This document shows, in pieces, positions 1-10,100 of a DNA stretch of 42,553 nt. The notes under the pieces were generated by a model. That model was given only the letters and a program-made list of their open reading frames with translations, had not been told where the DNA came from and did no database searches. The stretch lies in contig DASRSD010000055.1 of NCBI GenBank assembly GCA_035656635.1, positions 1-42,553 of the forward strand, given 5' to 3'. This stretch comes from Pirellulales bacterium (lineage in GTDB: Bacteria > Planctomycetota > Planctomycetia > Pirellulales > JADZDJ01). Position 1 is the first letter of the stretch, and each line of letters starts with the position of its first letter. The translations under genes and the position numbers were made by a program.

Positions 1-77
1 AACCGCCGTTTGATTTTGGGGCTAGGCCCATGCCAATTCTCTTGGACAACCAAATCCCAGCGGGCGATGTTGCACCC

Positions 78-1370
78 TCAGTCAGCGCGATGGGAGTCAA
101 CCACCGTCTGCTGTTGAGCATGGTCGACGAAGTCTTTTCTAAATCTGATGACCCAGCAAATATGTCCTCCTGGGAGCAGTTCGACAATCTTGGCGATCAT
201 CAAACCGATGCGCATTTCTGCGAAATTGAGGCGCTCGTCTCCAGCAATGCCTAGGCGATATCGAATGCCATGCTCCGCAGCCTCTTGTTCGTTTAGCCCA
301 ATGCGCGCCAACTCCGGATCGGTGAACAGACAAAACGGCACTTGCCGGCCGGTCGTCGTGCGATTGCCGCCGAAAAGGTTCGCTAGCACAATGCGAAAAT
401 CATCCTCACCGATATGCGTGAAGTACGGACTGCCCGCGCAGTCTCCCGCGGCCCAAATTCCTATTGCCGTGGTTTCCAATCGCTCATTGACTTTGACATG
501 TCCACGTGCGTCGACCTCCACGCCAGTCTTTTCCAGCCCAATGGCATCGGTGTTCGGCGTTCGACCGCCAGCAACCAAGACATGCGTACCTTCAATATTT
601 CCACGAGTTGTGCGCATCCGAACGGATGTTCCGGATTGACCGTCCACCTGCTCGACCGTCATGCCAGTCAACACTTCAATGCCTTCGTCGCGAAATAGCT
701 GCTGCATCGCCTTGGAGACGTCCGAATCCTCACGATGAATGAGAGCAATGTTTCGCTCGATGACTGTCACGCGACTGCCAAAGCACCGAAATGCCTGCGC
801 AATTTCCAGGCCGACGTAGCCGCCACCTAACACAATCAAGTGTTCTGGCAATTCACCTAGTTCAAGCGCTTCGATATGAGTCATGGGTCAGACATCTGAA
901 AGCCCCGGCGTGTTGTCGATTCGAGCCCGCGATCCGGTGTTGATAACGACAATATTGCCTTGGAGTGTGCGCGTGCCACCGTCATTCAATGTCACGTCAA
1001 TGGTCTTGGCCGTCACAAACTTTCCGCTGCCCATGATCTACTCGGTGTCAGATTCTTTATATTTCTGCTGGTGTACTGCGATCAGGCCGTCAACCATCTT
1101 CCGTTTACGATCGCGGACCCCGGCCATATTGATTTTGCAATTCTCTGCGATGATGCCGAACGCGTCCCGGCGAGACAATAGTTGGCGACTTTCGCGCTGT
1201 GAATGATGTTCTTACTCGGCAAGCAGGGCGATATTCGGGCAAGACCCGCCAACATACCGCCGCTCGATAACCGCTGTCTTTTTGCCCCGAGAGGCCAGCG
1301 ACCAGGAAAGGAGCTTGCTCGGTGCACCACTTCCCAGAATGACGACATCATATTGCTCTGGCTGGTTCAT
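78..1370 (-). pseudogene. Broken FAD-dependent disulfide oxidoreductase (mercuric reductase / lipoamide dehydrogenase type)
   Basis: Remnant of a class I pyridine nucleotide-disulfide oxidoreductase. A good start at 1370 is preceded by AAGGAGG and encodes MNQPEQYDVVILGSGAPSK, an FAD-binding GxGxxx fold. The redox-active disulfide motif GGSCPNIACLPSKN can be read only by removing one extra C after PNIA (about 1220). A second shift near 1170 is needed to continue through INMAGVRDRKRKMVDGL, and in-frame TAG and TGA codons then follow (TE*IMGSGKF and LSDV*PMTHIEAL). From 884 downward the frame is open and carries the NAD-binding segment VLGGGYVGLEIAQAF and the FAD-binding AAGDCAGSP. The dimerisation domain at the C-terminus is not recognisable past FAEMRIG. 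Two frameshifts plus two stops make loss of function near certain. The start overlaps the doxX stop by 23 bases, so the pair was probably translationally coupled. The exact substrate cannot be told. Confidence 0.85.
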
Positions 1371-1878
1371 CTGATCCTCCTTGGAATTGGTTTTCAGTGG
1401 CACAAAGGTTGGATTTCTCGCGGAACAGAATTCGGTCGACCGATGCCGCTGTCGGGCTCGACAATGCCAGCGCAATCAACCCCGCAATGTAGAGCAGGTT
1501 GATCTCGTATCCAGGCGGTCCAAACACGGGCCCCGAGGGGGTCAACCCAATCGTGTTTACCGAACTGAATCCGTAATGGATGTGAACTGTAAACAGGGCA
1601 ACCAGCATCGAGATAATCAGCGGAATGCTCGCAAGCCTCACCATGAGTCCGATGATCAGGAGCATGCCACCAAGAACTTCAATGCACGCCACCAGCCACG
1701 CCGTGGGAAGTGGATATGGCGCGCCGATTTGCTCAAGGATTGCAGCAAACTTCGCCGGACCGCGATTTAGTTTTTCCAAACCGTGCAGCAGAAATCCGAC
1801 GCCAACAATGAGCCGAAGCGGGAGAAGCGTCCAAGAATTAGGGATGTTCAATTTCCCGAGTGATCTCCAACGAATCAT
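1348..1878 (-). CDS. DoxX family membrane protein
   Basis: A 176-residue integral membrane protein of the DoxX family. Four hydrophobic segments are visible, around residues 18-36, 60-80, 82-102 and 123-140, with the family-typical early segment LRLIVGVGFLLHGLEKL. DoxX proteins are small four-helix inner-membrane proteins; some work with thiol or oxidative-stress partners, but most have no assigned reaction. AAGGAGATG lies just before the ATG at 1878, so the start is well supported. The gene is the only unbroken member of a minus-strand set: a dehalogenase-like hydrolase ends about 88 bases upstream, and the oxidoreductase pseudogene starts inside its last codons. The C-terminal 20 residues are hydrophilic and lie partly over the next gene's leader, so the tail could be slightly altered. 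Family call is firm, role is not. Confidence 0.85.
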   Translation of the reverse strand: MIRWRSLGKLNIPNSWTLLPLRLIVGVGFLLHGLEKLNRGPAKFAAILEQIGAPYPLPTAWLVACIEVLGGMLLIIGLMVRLASIPLIISMLVALFTVHIHYGFSSVNTIGLTPSGPVFGPPGYEINLLYIAGLIALALSSPTAASVDRILFREKSNLCATENQFQGGSDEPARAI

Positions 1879-1965
1879 TTCGACATCTCCTTACAAAATG
1901 CCTCGTCAGGCTATTGCGATACCAACAATCCTCCACTGCGGCCGCCGATGGCCTATTCGGAATAA

Positions 1966-2825
1966 TTACTCATGCGAAATATGCTTAGCGAGAAATTCGC
2001 GCATTAATTTTGCGATTTCGTTCGCATTGGTTTCTAACGCGAAATGCCGGTATCGAGAAAATGCACGACAGCGTCCGGGATGTCGCGTTTGAACGCCTCG
2101 GCCCCTGGTGGCAGAAAAAATGGATCGTTTTTTCTCCACACCGCCAGCAGCGGCGGCTTATGGGTACGAAAATACTTTTGGAAGGTCGGGTATAGCGCGA
2201 CGTTGCTCTTGTAATCGCCGAACAAGTCGAGCTGTACTTCAGCCGCGCCCGGCCGGGCCAGGTAGAAGTTATCGAGTGTGTATCCGTCTGGCGAGACCGC
2301 AGTAGGGTCGGTAACTCCATGCGTGTATTGCCAAACGGTTGACTCGGGCGTCAGAAAGGCGCGAAGGGCCTCGCGGTTTGCGGGTGATGCGTCTTGCCAA
2401 TAAGCCCGGATCGGATTCCAGCCGTCGCTGAGTCCTTCCTCGTACGCGTTGCCATTCTGGCTGATGATCGCCGTGATCCGGTCCGGGTGCTTTACCGCGA
2501 GTCGGAATCCGGTCGGCGCGCCGTAATCGAAAACATAGACGGCGTAGCGATCAAAGCCGACCACCTCAGTGAAACGATCGATCGTCTCGGCGATCCTGTC
2601 GAAGGTATGGCCCCGGCCCGGCATGTCGGACCTTCCGAAGCCTGGCAAATCGGGAGCCATAATATGAAATCGGTCGGCCAGCATCGGGATCAGATCCCGG
2701 AACATATGGCTGGCGCTCGGGAAACCATGAAGCAACAGTAAGTTTGGGGCGCCGGCCGGGCCGGCCTCGCGATAGAAGACGTTGACGCCGCCCACGTCCG
2801 CTGTTCGATACTTGATGGCAGTCAT
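1966..2825 (-). pseudogene. Alpha/beta hydrolase (haloalkane dehalogenase-like), frameshifted at the catalytic histidine
   Basis: The open frame 2825-2034 encodes 263 residues of an alpha/beta hydrolase of the haloalkane/haloacetate dehalogenase-like branch: LLLLHGFPSASHMFRDLIP near the oxyanion hole, APDLPGFGRSD, the nucleophile elbow VFDYGAPTG with Asp in the nucleophile position, and the acid region WRKNDPFF. It ends VHFLDTGISR and stops. Adding one C after GATACCGG restores LDTGHFALETNANEIAKLMR and then EFLAKHISHE with a stop at 1966. The family's catalytic His (DTGHFALE) therefore lies one base out of frame, and about 25 C-terminal residues are lost. As written the product lacks the triad His and should be inactive. 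Either a true one-base deletion or an assembly error; several other single-base breaks in nearby accessory genes favour decay. It is first in the minus-strand set with doxX. Confidence 0.8.
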
Positions 2826-2909
2826 GACGCCTCCTTTGAGTTACGAGCCTAAGCAATTCGGATTGATCGATGTTGTTATGCGATTGAAATCGTAATGTCT
2901 CAACGTCGG

Positions 2910-3092
2910 TTAATGCAGTGCCGCGGAATTTAGTTCCTGGACTTCATTCGCCGACATTTGCCTGTGCGAATTGACCATGCTCAGACCAACCGTAAGTTCT
3001 TTAATTGCCTCGCGGATGATCTCGACGACGACGGATGGCGCGGACACGATTGGCGCGTGGTCGACTGTCACTACTTGTTGTAAATCAGGCAG
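2910..3092 (-). pseudogene. 3' fragment of a second alpha/beta hydrolase
   Basis: The minus strand here reads LPDLQQVVTVDHAPIVSAPS followed by VVVEIIREAIKELTVGLS and a stop at 2910. VDHxPxxSAP is a common C-terminal catalytic-His segment in alpha/beta hydrolases. A TGA lies immediately upstream in frame and no start is available, so only the last 60 or so codons survive. The rest of the 374-base gap from 2826 to 3199 shows no other gene. The sequence is too short to name a substrate class. Confidence 0.5.
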
Positions 3093-3199
3093 AAATCAAG
3101 CGTTTTGTTGATTACCTGCCGATGTTCGGCAGTGCAGCCAGTTCCTAGCCCGCCCAACGTTCCAAAATTTGCTCGCTCGCGGTGAGGCCGTGGTGAGAA

Positions 3200-4069
3200 T
3201 TATGAATTTAGGGACGCACCGCTTCGCGCTTTGGGCTTCCGATAATAATTTCCTTGCCTACCCACAGCCAATGTGGTTAGCGCTAAGAGAAGAAAAGACG
3301 CCGGCTCGGGCACGGAAGAAATTGAACCGCTGCCGTTTGTCAGGTAGTTCAGTAGCGCTTGCAGATCGGTATTGGTAAATTTGCCATTGCCGTCAAGGTC
3401 GCCGAGAAGCGTTACTTGCGAATCGGTCAATCCCCCGTGAGTTTGTTCGTAGCTAGACAAATTGGTGAGAGCTTGCATCATCGGTATAATGTCCGAGGCA
3501 TCGACATGACCATCGCGATTTAAATCGCCGGGCGCCACGACCGTGAGGATGCCGTTGCCAAAGACAGCGGGAACAATATCTCCATCTACGTCTCCATCGT
3601 TAAATTTGCTGTCGCTACTGCTGTTCTTCGTGCCGACAAGTTTTAAATCGTAATCGCCCAGGGGTGCGCCGGCGGCACTAAAGCTAACTGTGGCAAGTGT
3701 GCCACTGGGATTGACGAATTCCCCTTGATTGTCGGTTACGACAACATACGACTGAAATTGCGGAAGATTTCCGCCGCTAGCCGGAAGAACATCGTCGGGC
3801 GCAACCTGGCCAGACCAAATCGTATTGCTCAAAAAATTAACGCTGTTGATCGCTGGCAAACTTTCTGTGCCGTCGGCAATTTGCAGCGTGAATAGCATGC
3901 CTTCAATGTCTTCCGCTGCAGGGTTTGCGGTATCGGACACAGCCAAGCTGATCGAAGCCGACGAATTCTTAGCCACGTAGTAATGTCCCAAATTGACAAT
4001 TGGATTGGCATGTGCCGCCAGAACGGTCGCCAGCCAACTGACGCAAATAATGAATCCAATCGTTCGCAT
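3200..4069 (-). CDS. Secreted protein with dockerin-like repeats and a PEP-CTERM sorting tail
   Basis: A 289-residue exported protein. The N-terminus MRTIGFIICVSWLATVLAAH is a signal peptide with a likely cut after AHA; I choose this start rather than the ATG five codons earlier (4084) because it gives the cleaner signal. A beta-rich region with alternating hydrophobics (about residues 25-185) resembles cohesin-like domains of planctomycete and Clostridium proteins, but this is weak. Two calcium-binding dockerin-like loops follow, DLNRDGHVDASDI near 187-200 and DLDGNGKFTNTDLQ near 228-242. The end is a standard PEP-CTERM: VPEPASFLLLALTTLAVG and then a basic tail. PEP-CTERM proteins are handled by exosortase (EpsH/XrtA type) and the tail is removed on sorting. 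It lies 63 bases downstream of the giant dockerin protein on the same strand. Function unknown. Confidence 0.8.
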   Translation of the reverse strand: MRTIGFIICVSWLATVLAAHANPIVNLGHYYVAKNSSASISLAVSDTANPAAEDIEGMLFTLQIADGTESLPAINSVNFLSNTIWSGQVAPDDVLPASGGNLPQFQSYVVVTDNQGEFVNPSGTLATVSFSAAGAPLGDYDLKLVGTKNSSSDSKFNDGDVDGDIVPAVFGNGILTVVAPGDLNRDGHVDASDIIPMMQALTNLSSYEQTHGGLTDSQVTLLGDLDGNGKFTNTDLQALLNYLTNGSGSISSVPEPASFLLLALTTLAVGRQGNYYRKPKARSGASLNS

Positions 4070-4132
4070 GGAATTACCTGGCAAGCCGTTTTTTGGCCAT
4101 ACAATGGACCGCCATTTATGGTCTGAAAGACA

Positions 4133-7100
4133 TTATAGTTTCAGCAGTTGTTGCCATCGCGGCGCAACATCGGCCGCCAAATTTTCGCAATAAGCATCGA
4201 TGGTGACCGAGTCGGTATCAAAACTGTGTGATTTCTCGCGCTTTGTGGGAAGGAACATCAAATCCACGAATAGATCTTGCCCAGGCAAATGGTGGTTAAC
4301 CATCGGCGGTGGCGTGGATGCAACATCTTCATATATGGTGGAAAGGTTGTTACGCAATCCAGTATTTACAACCGCCACGGTACTGCTTAAGGGAATTAGC
4401 GGCGGCAAAGTGTTTTCCACTGCCACAATCGGCGGGCTGGGCCGAGAGCTGGAATCAACAGACGTAGAATTACCATCCGTCGAAGTCACCGACGAAAAAT
4501 TAACGGTTATCGGGGTAGATAAAATCGTCGGAAGCAATGGGGGGCTAATCGGCATAGCTGTTGGAATTGAGGCCGGGGCATCCTCGGCAAGCGGAGGCGA
4601 ATCGGCATCAGCAGTCAGCGAACCGCCGCCAGTTGGCGCGGTAATCAATTGGAGCGCCGCATCCGCCACGCGGACATTTTGCTTGGCGACCGTCACATCC
4701 TGGTTGTCGACAATGCCATCGCGGTTGAAATCAAACGGATTGATGATCGATACCGGCCCCGCATCGTGATGACCGCGAGCTGCCAAAATATCGCTCGAAT
4801 CGATATTGGCATCGGTCGCGGAATTTCCGACTTCACCCATGGCGTTGCCGACATAAAACACGTCGGGCGTTGCCAGTTGCGTAACGCCATCGGCATTCAA
4901 CGTGACCTGTAGCCACTCGTTCTGAATAGCATTGTCTGCCCAAATCAGTTCGATCCGGGTGGAACCGTTGATGCCCCCGCCGGAAAACTCCGAAATAATT
5001 TGTGGAGCCGGAGCTGTTTGCCAACTGGCCACGTCGTTGGTATTGCCTACTAGGAACGTAAAATCCCCGGCAGTGACGGCGCCATCGAGATTGTTCACGT
5101 CAATCATGAGGCCATTGAGGCCTTTAGAGTAACTCGTGTAATTTTGGAAGCTGGCGGTTTGGCCCGGCAACAGCACTTGTTTATCGGTGGCAATCGCGTT
5201 GGAATCGATCTCGTCGTCAAACAGACTGTCGTTATAGAAAATGAAGTTGTCGGCGATCGTCGGCACGGTGGGTATGACACTCACAGCTGAAGTAAACGCG
5301 GAGTTGCCGGCTCCGTCCGTGGCGCGAATTTGATAAAAGTATTGCGTGCCGGCCGTGAGATTGGTGTCGGTAAATGTGGTCGCGCTACCTTGTAGCAAAG
5401 TCACTTGCGCGAACGTGCCGCCCACGCCGGTTTTACGATCAACCTCGATATTTTGCGCGAAACTGGAGGCATTGGTCCAATTCAACTGCGCCTGCGACGC
5501 GGATAACGCGATCGCGGTAAAATTGGCGGGAGCGGCCGGTATTTCTCCCAAACCAGCAATTTCCGAAGCGCTCAGCACGCGGCTGTAAATGCGAACATCG
5601 TCCAAACTGCCGTTGAAATAATTCGCGCCAGTGATCGTCGTGCCGTTTACGTCGGTTAATGCGCCAAGCAGGGAGAACGGACTGGTTTTGCTTCCCGTAT
5701 CAAAAGTTCCGCTGCCGTTGAGCACTCCATCGACGTACAATTGCACAATGCCCGTCGCGGCGTCGCGGGTCATGGCGATATTGTGCCACTGGCCATTGTT
5801 GATGGGGCTGGTGCTGTAGACGCCACCGGCATCGCCCACATAAATTCCGATGTCGCCGGCGGTATTGAGAGTCCCCCAATTAATATCGTTGTTGCTACCG
5901 CTTTGCTCCACACCAGTAATCGCCGGCGACATATAGTGGAGGCTGCTAGTGGATGTTTGCGTCGTCCGGACCCACACGTCCAGAGTGCTGGTCGTGCCCA
6001 AAATCGGCGCCAGATTACTGGCTAGTTGTACCGCCGATTGTCCGCTGCTGCTGAAGGACAGCGCGCTTGTGCCAATGCGCCCGGGGGTAATAAAAGTAGT
6101 TGCGCCGACGAGCGTGCCTGTGTTCGTGCCGGCGGAATCAGCAGCAGTACTGCCCGAGCCGGCATCGAATCGATACCAATCGACTGGCCCCAGCAATTCG
6201 CTAATTTCCGCTGAGCGAGCGCTTTCTAGCCCCGCGGAGTTCACGGCAGTGACTTCGTAGTAAAAATTAGAGCCCGAAGTAGCGTCGATGTAGATGGGCT
6301 GCGCCACGTTGACTGCGATGGGCGTTGGGGCTTCGCCGCCGCTGGTGCTGCCACGATAGAGGTTATACGTGTCCGCACCAACCGGCACACTCCAGGTAAG
6401 CGTGATGGAGCCACTGGCGGTTGCCCCAACCAAATTGGTTGGCGCCACGGGAAAAAGGGTAACGAGCACATCGCCGGGATTGCTGAAGCCCGAAGCATTG
6501 AAGGCTTGAATCAAGTATTCGTACTGGGTTCCAGGGATCAGACCAAGGCCGTTATTATTGTCCGTGAATGTTGTCGTGTTAGCGGCCAGGCTGGCAATTT
6601 GCGTGAAAGGACCGCCAGAAGTGCTGCGGAAAACGGTGTAGCCCTGCTCGGTGGTGGCGTTATCGATCCATTGCAGCGCAACCTGGGTGGTTGAAATATT
6701 CGAGGCCACAGCACTTGTGGGTCCCGGCAACGACGCCGTGCTGCCCACGCCCGGAGTGCCATTGGTGGTTGTGCTGGCTCGCCAATTGGCAGAGTTGTTC
6801 AAGTCTGGATCGACCGCTGGGTTAATCACTTCCAATGTGGCGCCCGACCCATGCGTCGTCGGGTACCAGTCGGGACTATACGTGAAATCGGCCAATACTT
6901 GTCCGAATGCGTCATCCAGTTCTACCTCTTCGCCGCTATTGCTGAAACTTTGGCCGGTCGAAAGGTAATCGCCCAAAATCAACGGCCCGGCGCCATACAG
7001 CGATTGAAACGCTGCCGTGTTGTGCACCAAAACGCCCACTTGTCCCGGTGTAAGCGTGACGTTGCCGAAGGTGAAATCGATCCCGTTTGTGAAACTAACG

Positions 7101-10100
7101 CCCGCCAAATTCAGCGTTTGACTGCCGAAGTTTTCCAGCTCGACGAATTCAAAATCGTCGTTGTTGAACGAACTGCCGCTGGGCTTTTTCGGATCGTAAT
7201 TCAACTCCGTGATTCGCAGCGAGTTTTTCACCGCATTATTCGGAGCAGTAACCACAAATTGTGTGGAATCGGCGCTGACACTTGACCAATGGCTCCAGCG
7301 CCCGTTGGAATCTAGCATTCGCACTCGCAACCGGTACGTGTGGCCAGGAATCAATCCGATATTCGAGGGAATGGTCACGGTCGGACTATAAGGGGTGATT
7401 ACGCCGCTATCCCAGACGGCATTGACCTCCAAATTTGGATTGAGGCCCGGCACATTCGTAACGTCGGCAATGCGCCACTCCACGCCGGCAAAACTGCCCC
7501 CCAAGTTGCCGGCGGAAAACAAGCCGGTGGAGAAGGTCAAATCGTTTAAGGGGAAGTCGGAATCGCCGGTGTAAGAAACGCTGGGAGTCAATGGCGCAGC
7601 GGAAGCATCGGCGGTGGTGATGACGGTCGTGTCTAAATACGAAATCCGGCTTTGCGCAAACGACTTGAGCCGCGCCACCATGCCGGCAAAATCTTGCGTG
7701 GGCGAGCCGTTGGCGTAAAATCGCCCCACGCTTGCTTTGGAGGAGTTCACGTCGCTGGAGGTTTCAATCGGATTGTAATCCCACATCGCCGCATCTGCTT
7801 GAACCAACGTGGGACCAGTGCTCTGGGGGTTAACTTCGTTGGCATAAGCGTCGGCCAGCTTGCTGATGTTTTCCGGCGTGAACAGCAAATCTTCCAGGCT
7901 GCGAACCGTATCGCGATACTGAATTTGCAGATCAGCATAAGCCAAAATCGCGGAGGTAAACGGCGTGATGTCGCCGTTGGTGGGCTGGTAATTGACATAC
8001 CACGTCAAATCGGTATCCCAGGGAATGATTTCCCAGAGTCCTGTGTCGGGATTGTGGTAATACAAATAGTTTTTTCCGAAGCCGATGTCCCAGTTATGGA
8101 TCATCTCGGTGACAGCCTGATAGGCGTAGAACTCGGGCAAGTCGATGTTGGCTTCGATCCACGCTTCGCTGGGGTGATTATTCAGCGCGGCGATGAAAGC
8201 GGTTAAGTCTGAGCCGTCGCTGGGTTCGGTGGACCCCTGATTTTTTGAGGTGCCCGCGCCGTTTTCGATTTTGTAAAGATTACCGTCGGGCAAATCATGC
8301 GCATCAAGAAAGCGCCCGTCCGGCTCCTCGATCATCAAATACAAACCCTGAAAATCGGTCGTGTATTGGCTGGTTCCGGTCGCGGAGGCGCTTTCGACAA
8401 TTCGCAGCTCGGTGGGAATGGTGGCCGGCGCTGGCACTCCGGCTTCGTCGAATAGCGCGAACGACATGGTTTCGAACAGGCCCTGTTCGCCGCGATCACC
8501 AATGTCGCCTTGCTGGATGTCGGCGCCTAAGTCAAGCTTTTTCCACAGCGTGGGATAAGGCGTGCCATCGGCATAGTAGGCTTGGAAATCGTGTCCGTTT
8601 TGGAAGTCGATTTTCCACATATTTTTGCCCATGGCGTACCGCCACGTACCGCCACGGGCTCGGTAGTGAATGCCATCGTAGACCACGCCGTTGTAAACCA
8701 ATGTGCCGGAAAAGGTATATTCGTTGCCGGTCGAAGCCGGACTATTGGAACCGGGAATGTGCTGCGAGTTGTCGTGGTCTTGCTGTTTTGTCAGAAGTTG
8801 CAGTACGGGCACAGAACTCATAGTTGCCGAACTGAACATCTGAGTTTGCCCGGCCGAGCCACTGCCGCCGGGTTGTAGCGCAGCAGTGTACGATGGCACG
8901 CCTGAATAAACGTAATAGGCGAAATTGGGCACCGGGTCATCGTCGTAGGGGCCGGTGATGGAAAGGCCGTCACTACCGGTGGCCGTAATGCGGTATCGCA
9001 CCAAGCGCCGATCCATCTGCACCGAGGCCGGCAGCACGGCGGTGTAAATTCCGTCGCCGGCGGCGGCATCGCCATTGGTGCCGTTGTCGAACATGGTGAC
9101 GGTGGTCCAATTCGCTGGATTGCTGTAGGCGGCGTCTTGCAAGGAAATGTAATTGCCGGCGTCGACCGTTTGATACGCCAGTGTCACGGAAGCCACACCG
9201 GCAGGATCGGTCACTTTAACGGTGATGCTTTGCGTGGTGCCGGGCGTTGGCATTTGCTGACTTTGCGTCACCTGCCGCATGTCCGGCGCAGCGGCGGCCG
9301 CAAAATCGGAGTTTTGCCGGCCAGGCGTGGGACCGCCGGTGCCCGTGGTTTCGATCAGTGCGGCGTCGAAGTAAGCATCGCTATCGGTCTTGGCGGCGTT
9401 GAAAAATTGGATGGCAATTTCGTTATCGCCAGCCTGGAGAAATGTGGGGTTGATCGTGAAGTTGAAATAAGTGGCGTCCGAGCCAGCGCGCGCGCTGCTG
9501 GCCAACCCGTTGAATGCCGTGTTCTCGCCCGGTGTATTTACGGTTTGCGCCAGGTGGCCGTTGATCCAGACGTTGAAGCCGTCATCGTACATCGCCTGCA
9601 GCGTCAACCCCAGCGCCTCAGCCGGATCAGGAATGTTAAACGTCTTGCGCATGAACACTGAGGTGTAGCTGCTGCTCATGTCAGACAGCTTGGTGCCCAT
9701 CACCGGTCCGCCGGTTTGGTCGTAGCCGATGGGTCCGGCGCCAGTTTTCCAATTGCTGTCCTCGACATAATCGAGCCCACGCCACGCACCGATTGCAAAT
9801 GGCGCCGGGGTTGCTTCCGCCGTTCCTTTGCGATAATCCCACGTGGAATCTTTGGCGATGAGCGTTACTTGCGTCGGCACGGCGGGATTATACGATCGCC
9901 AATTGCCGCCCAAACTGTTGTCTAAATTCGGGTTGATAAGTTCGATGCTGTACCCAGGTCCGGGCGAGTCGCCCTCCAGCGGCCAGGGAAAACCCGCTCC
10001 ATAATTCACATCGTCCAGCATATTGCCAGCGGCATCTTGAATCGTTACATCTTCGCCGCTGTTGCTCAGACTGCCGGACCACGGTCCAAACGAACTGACG

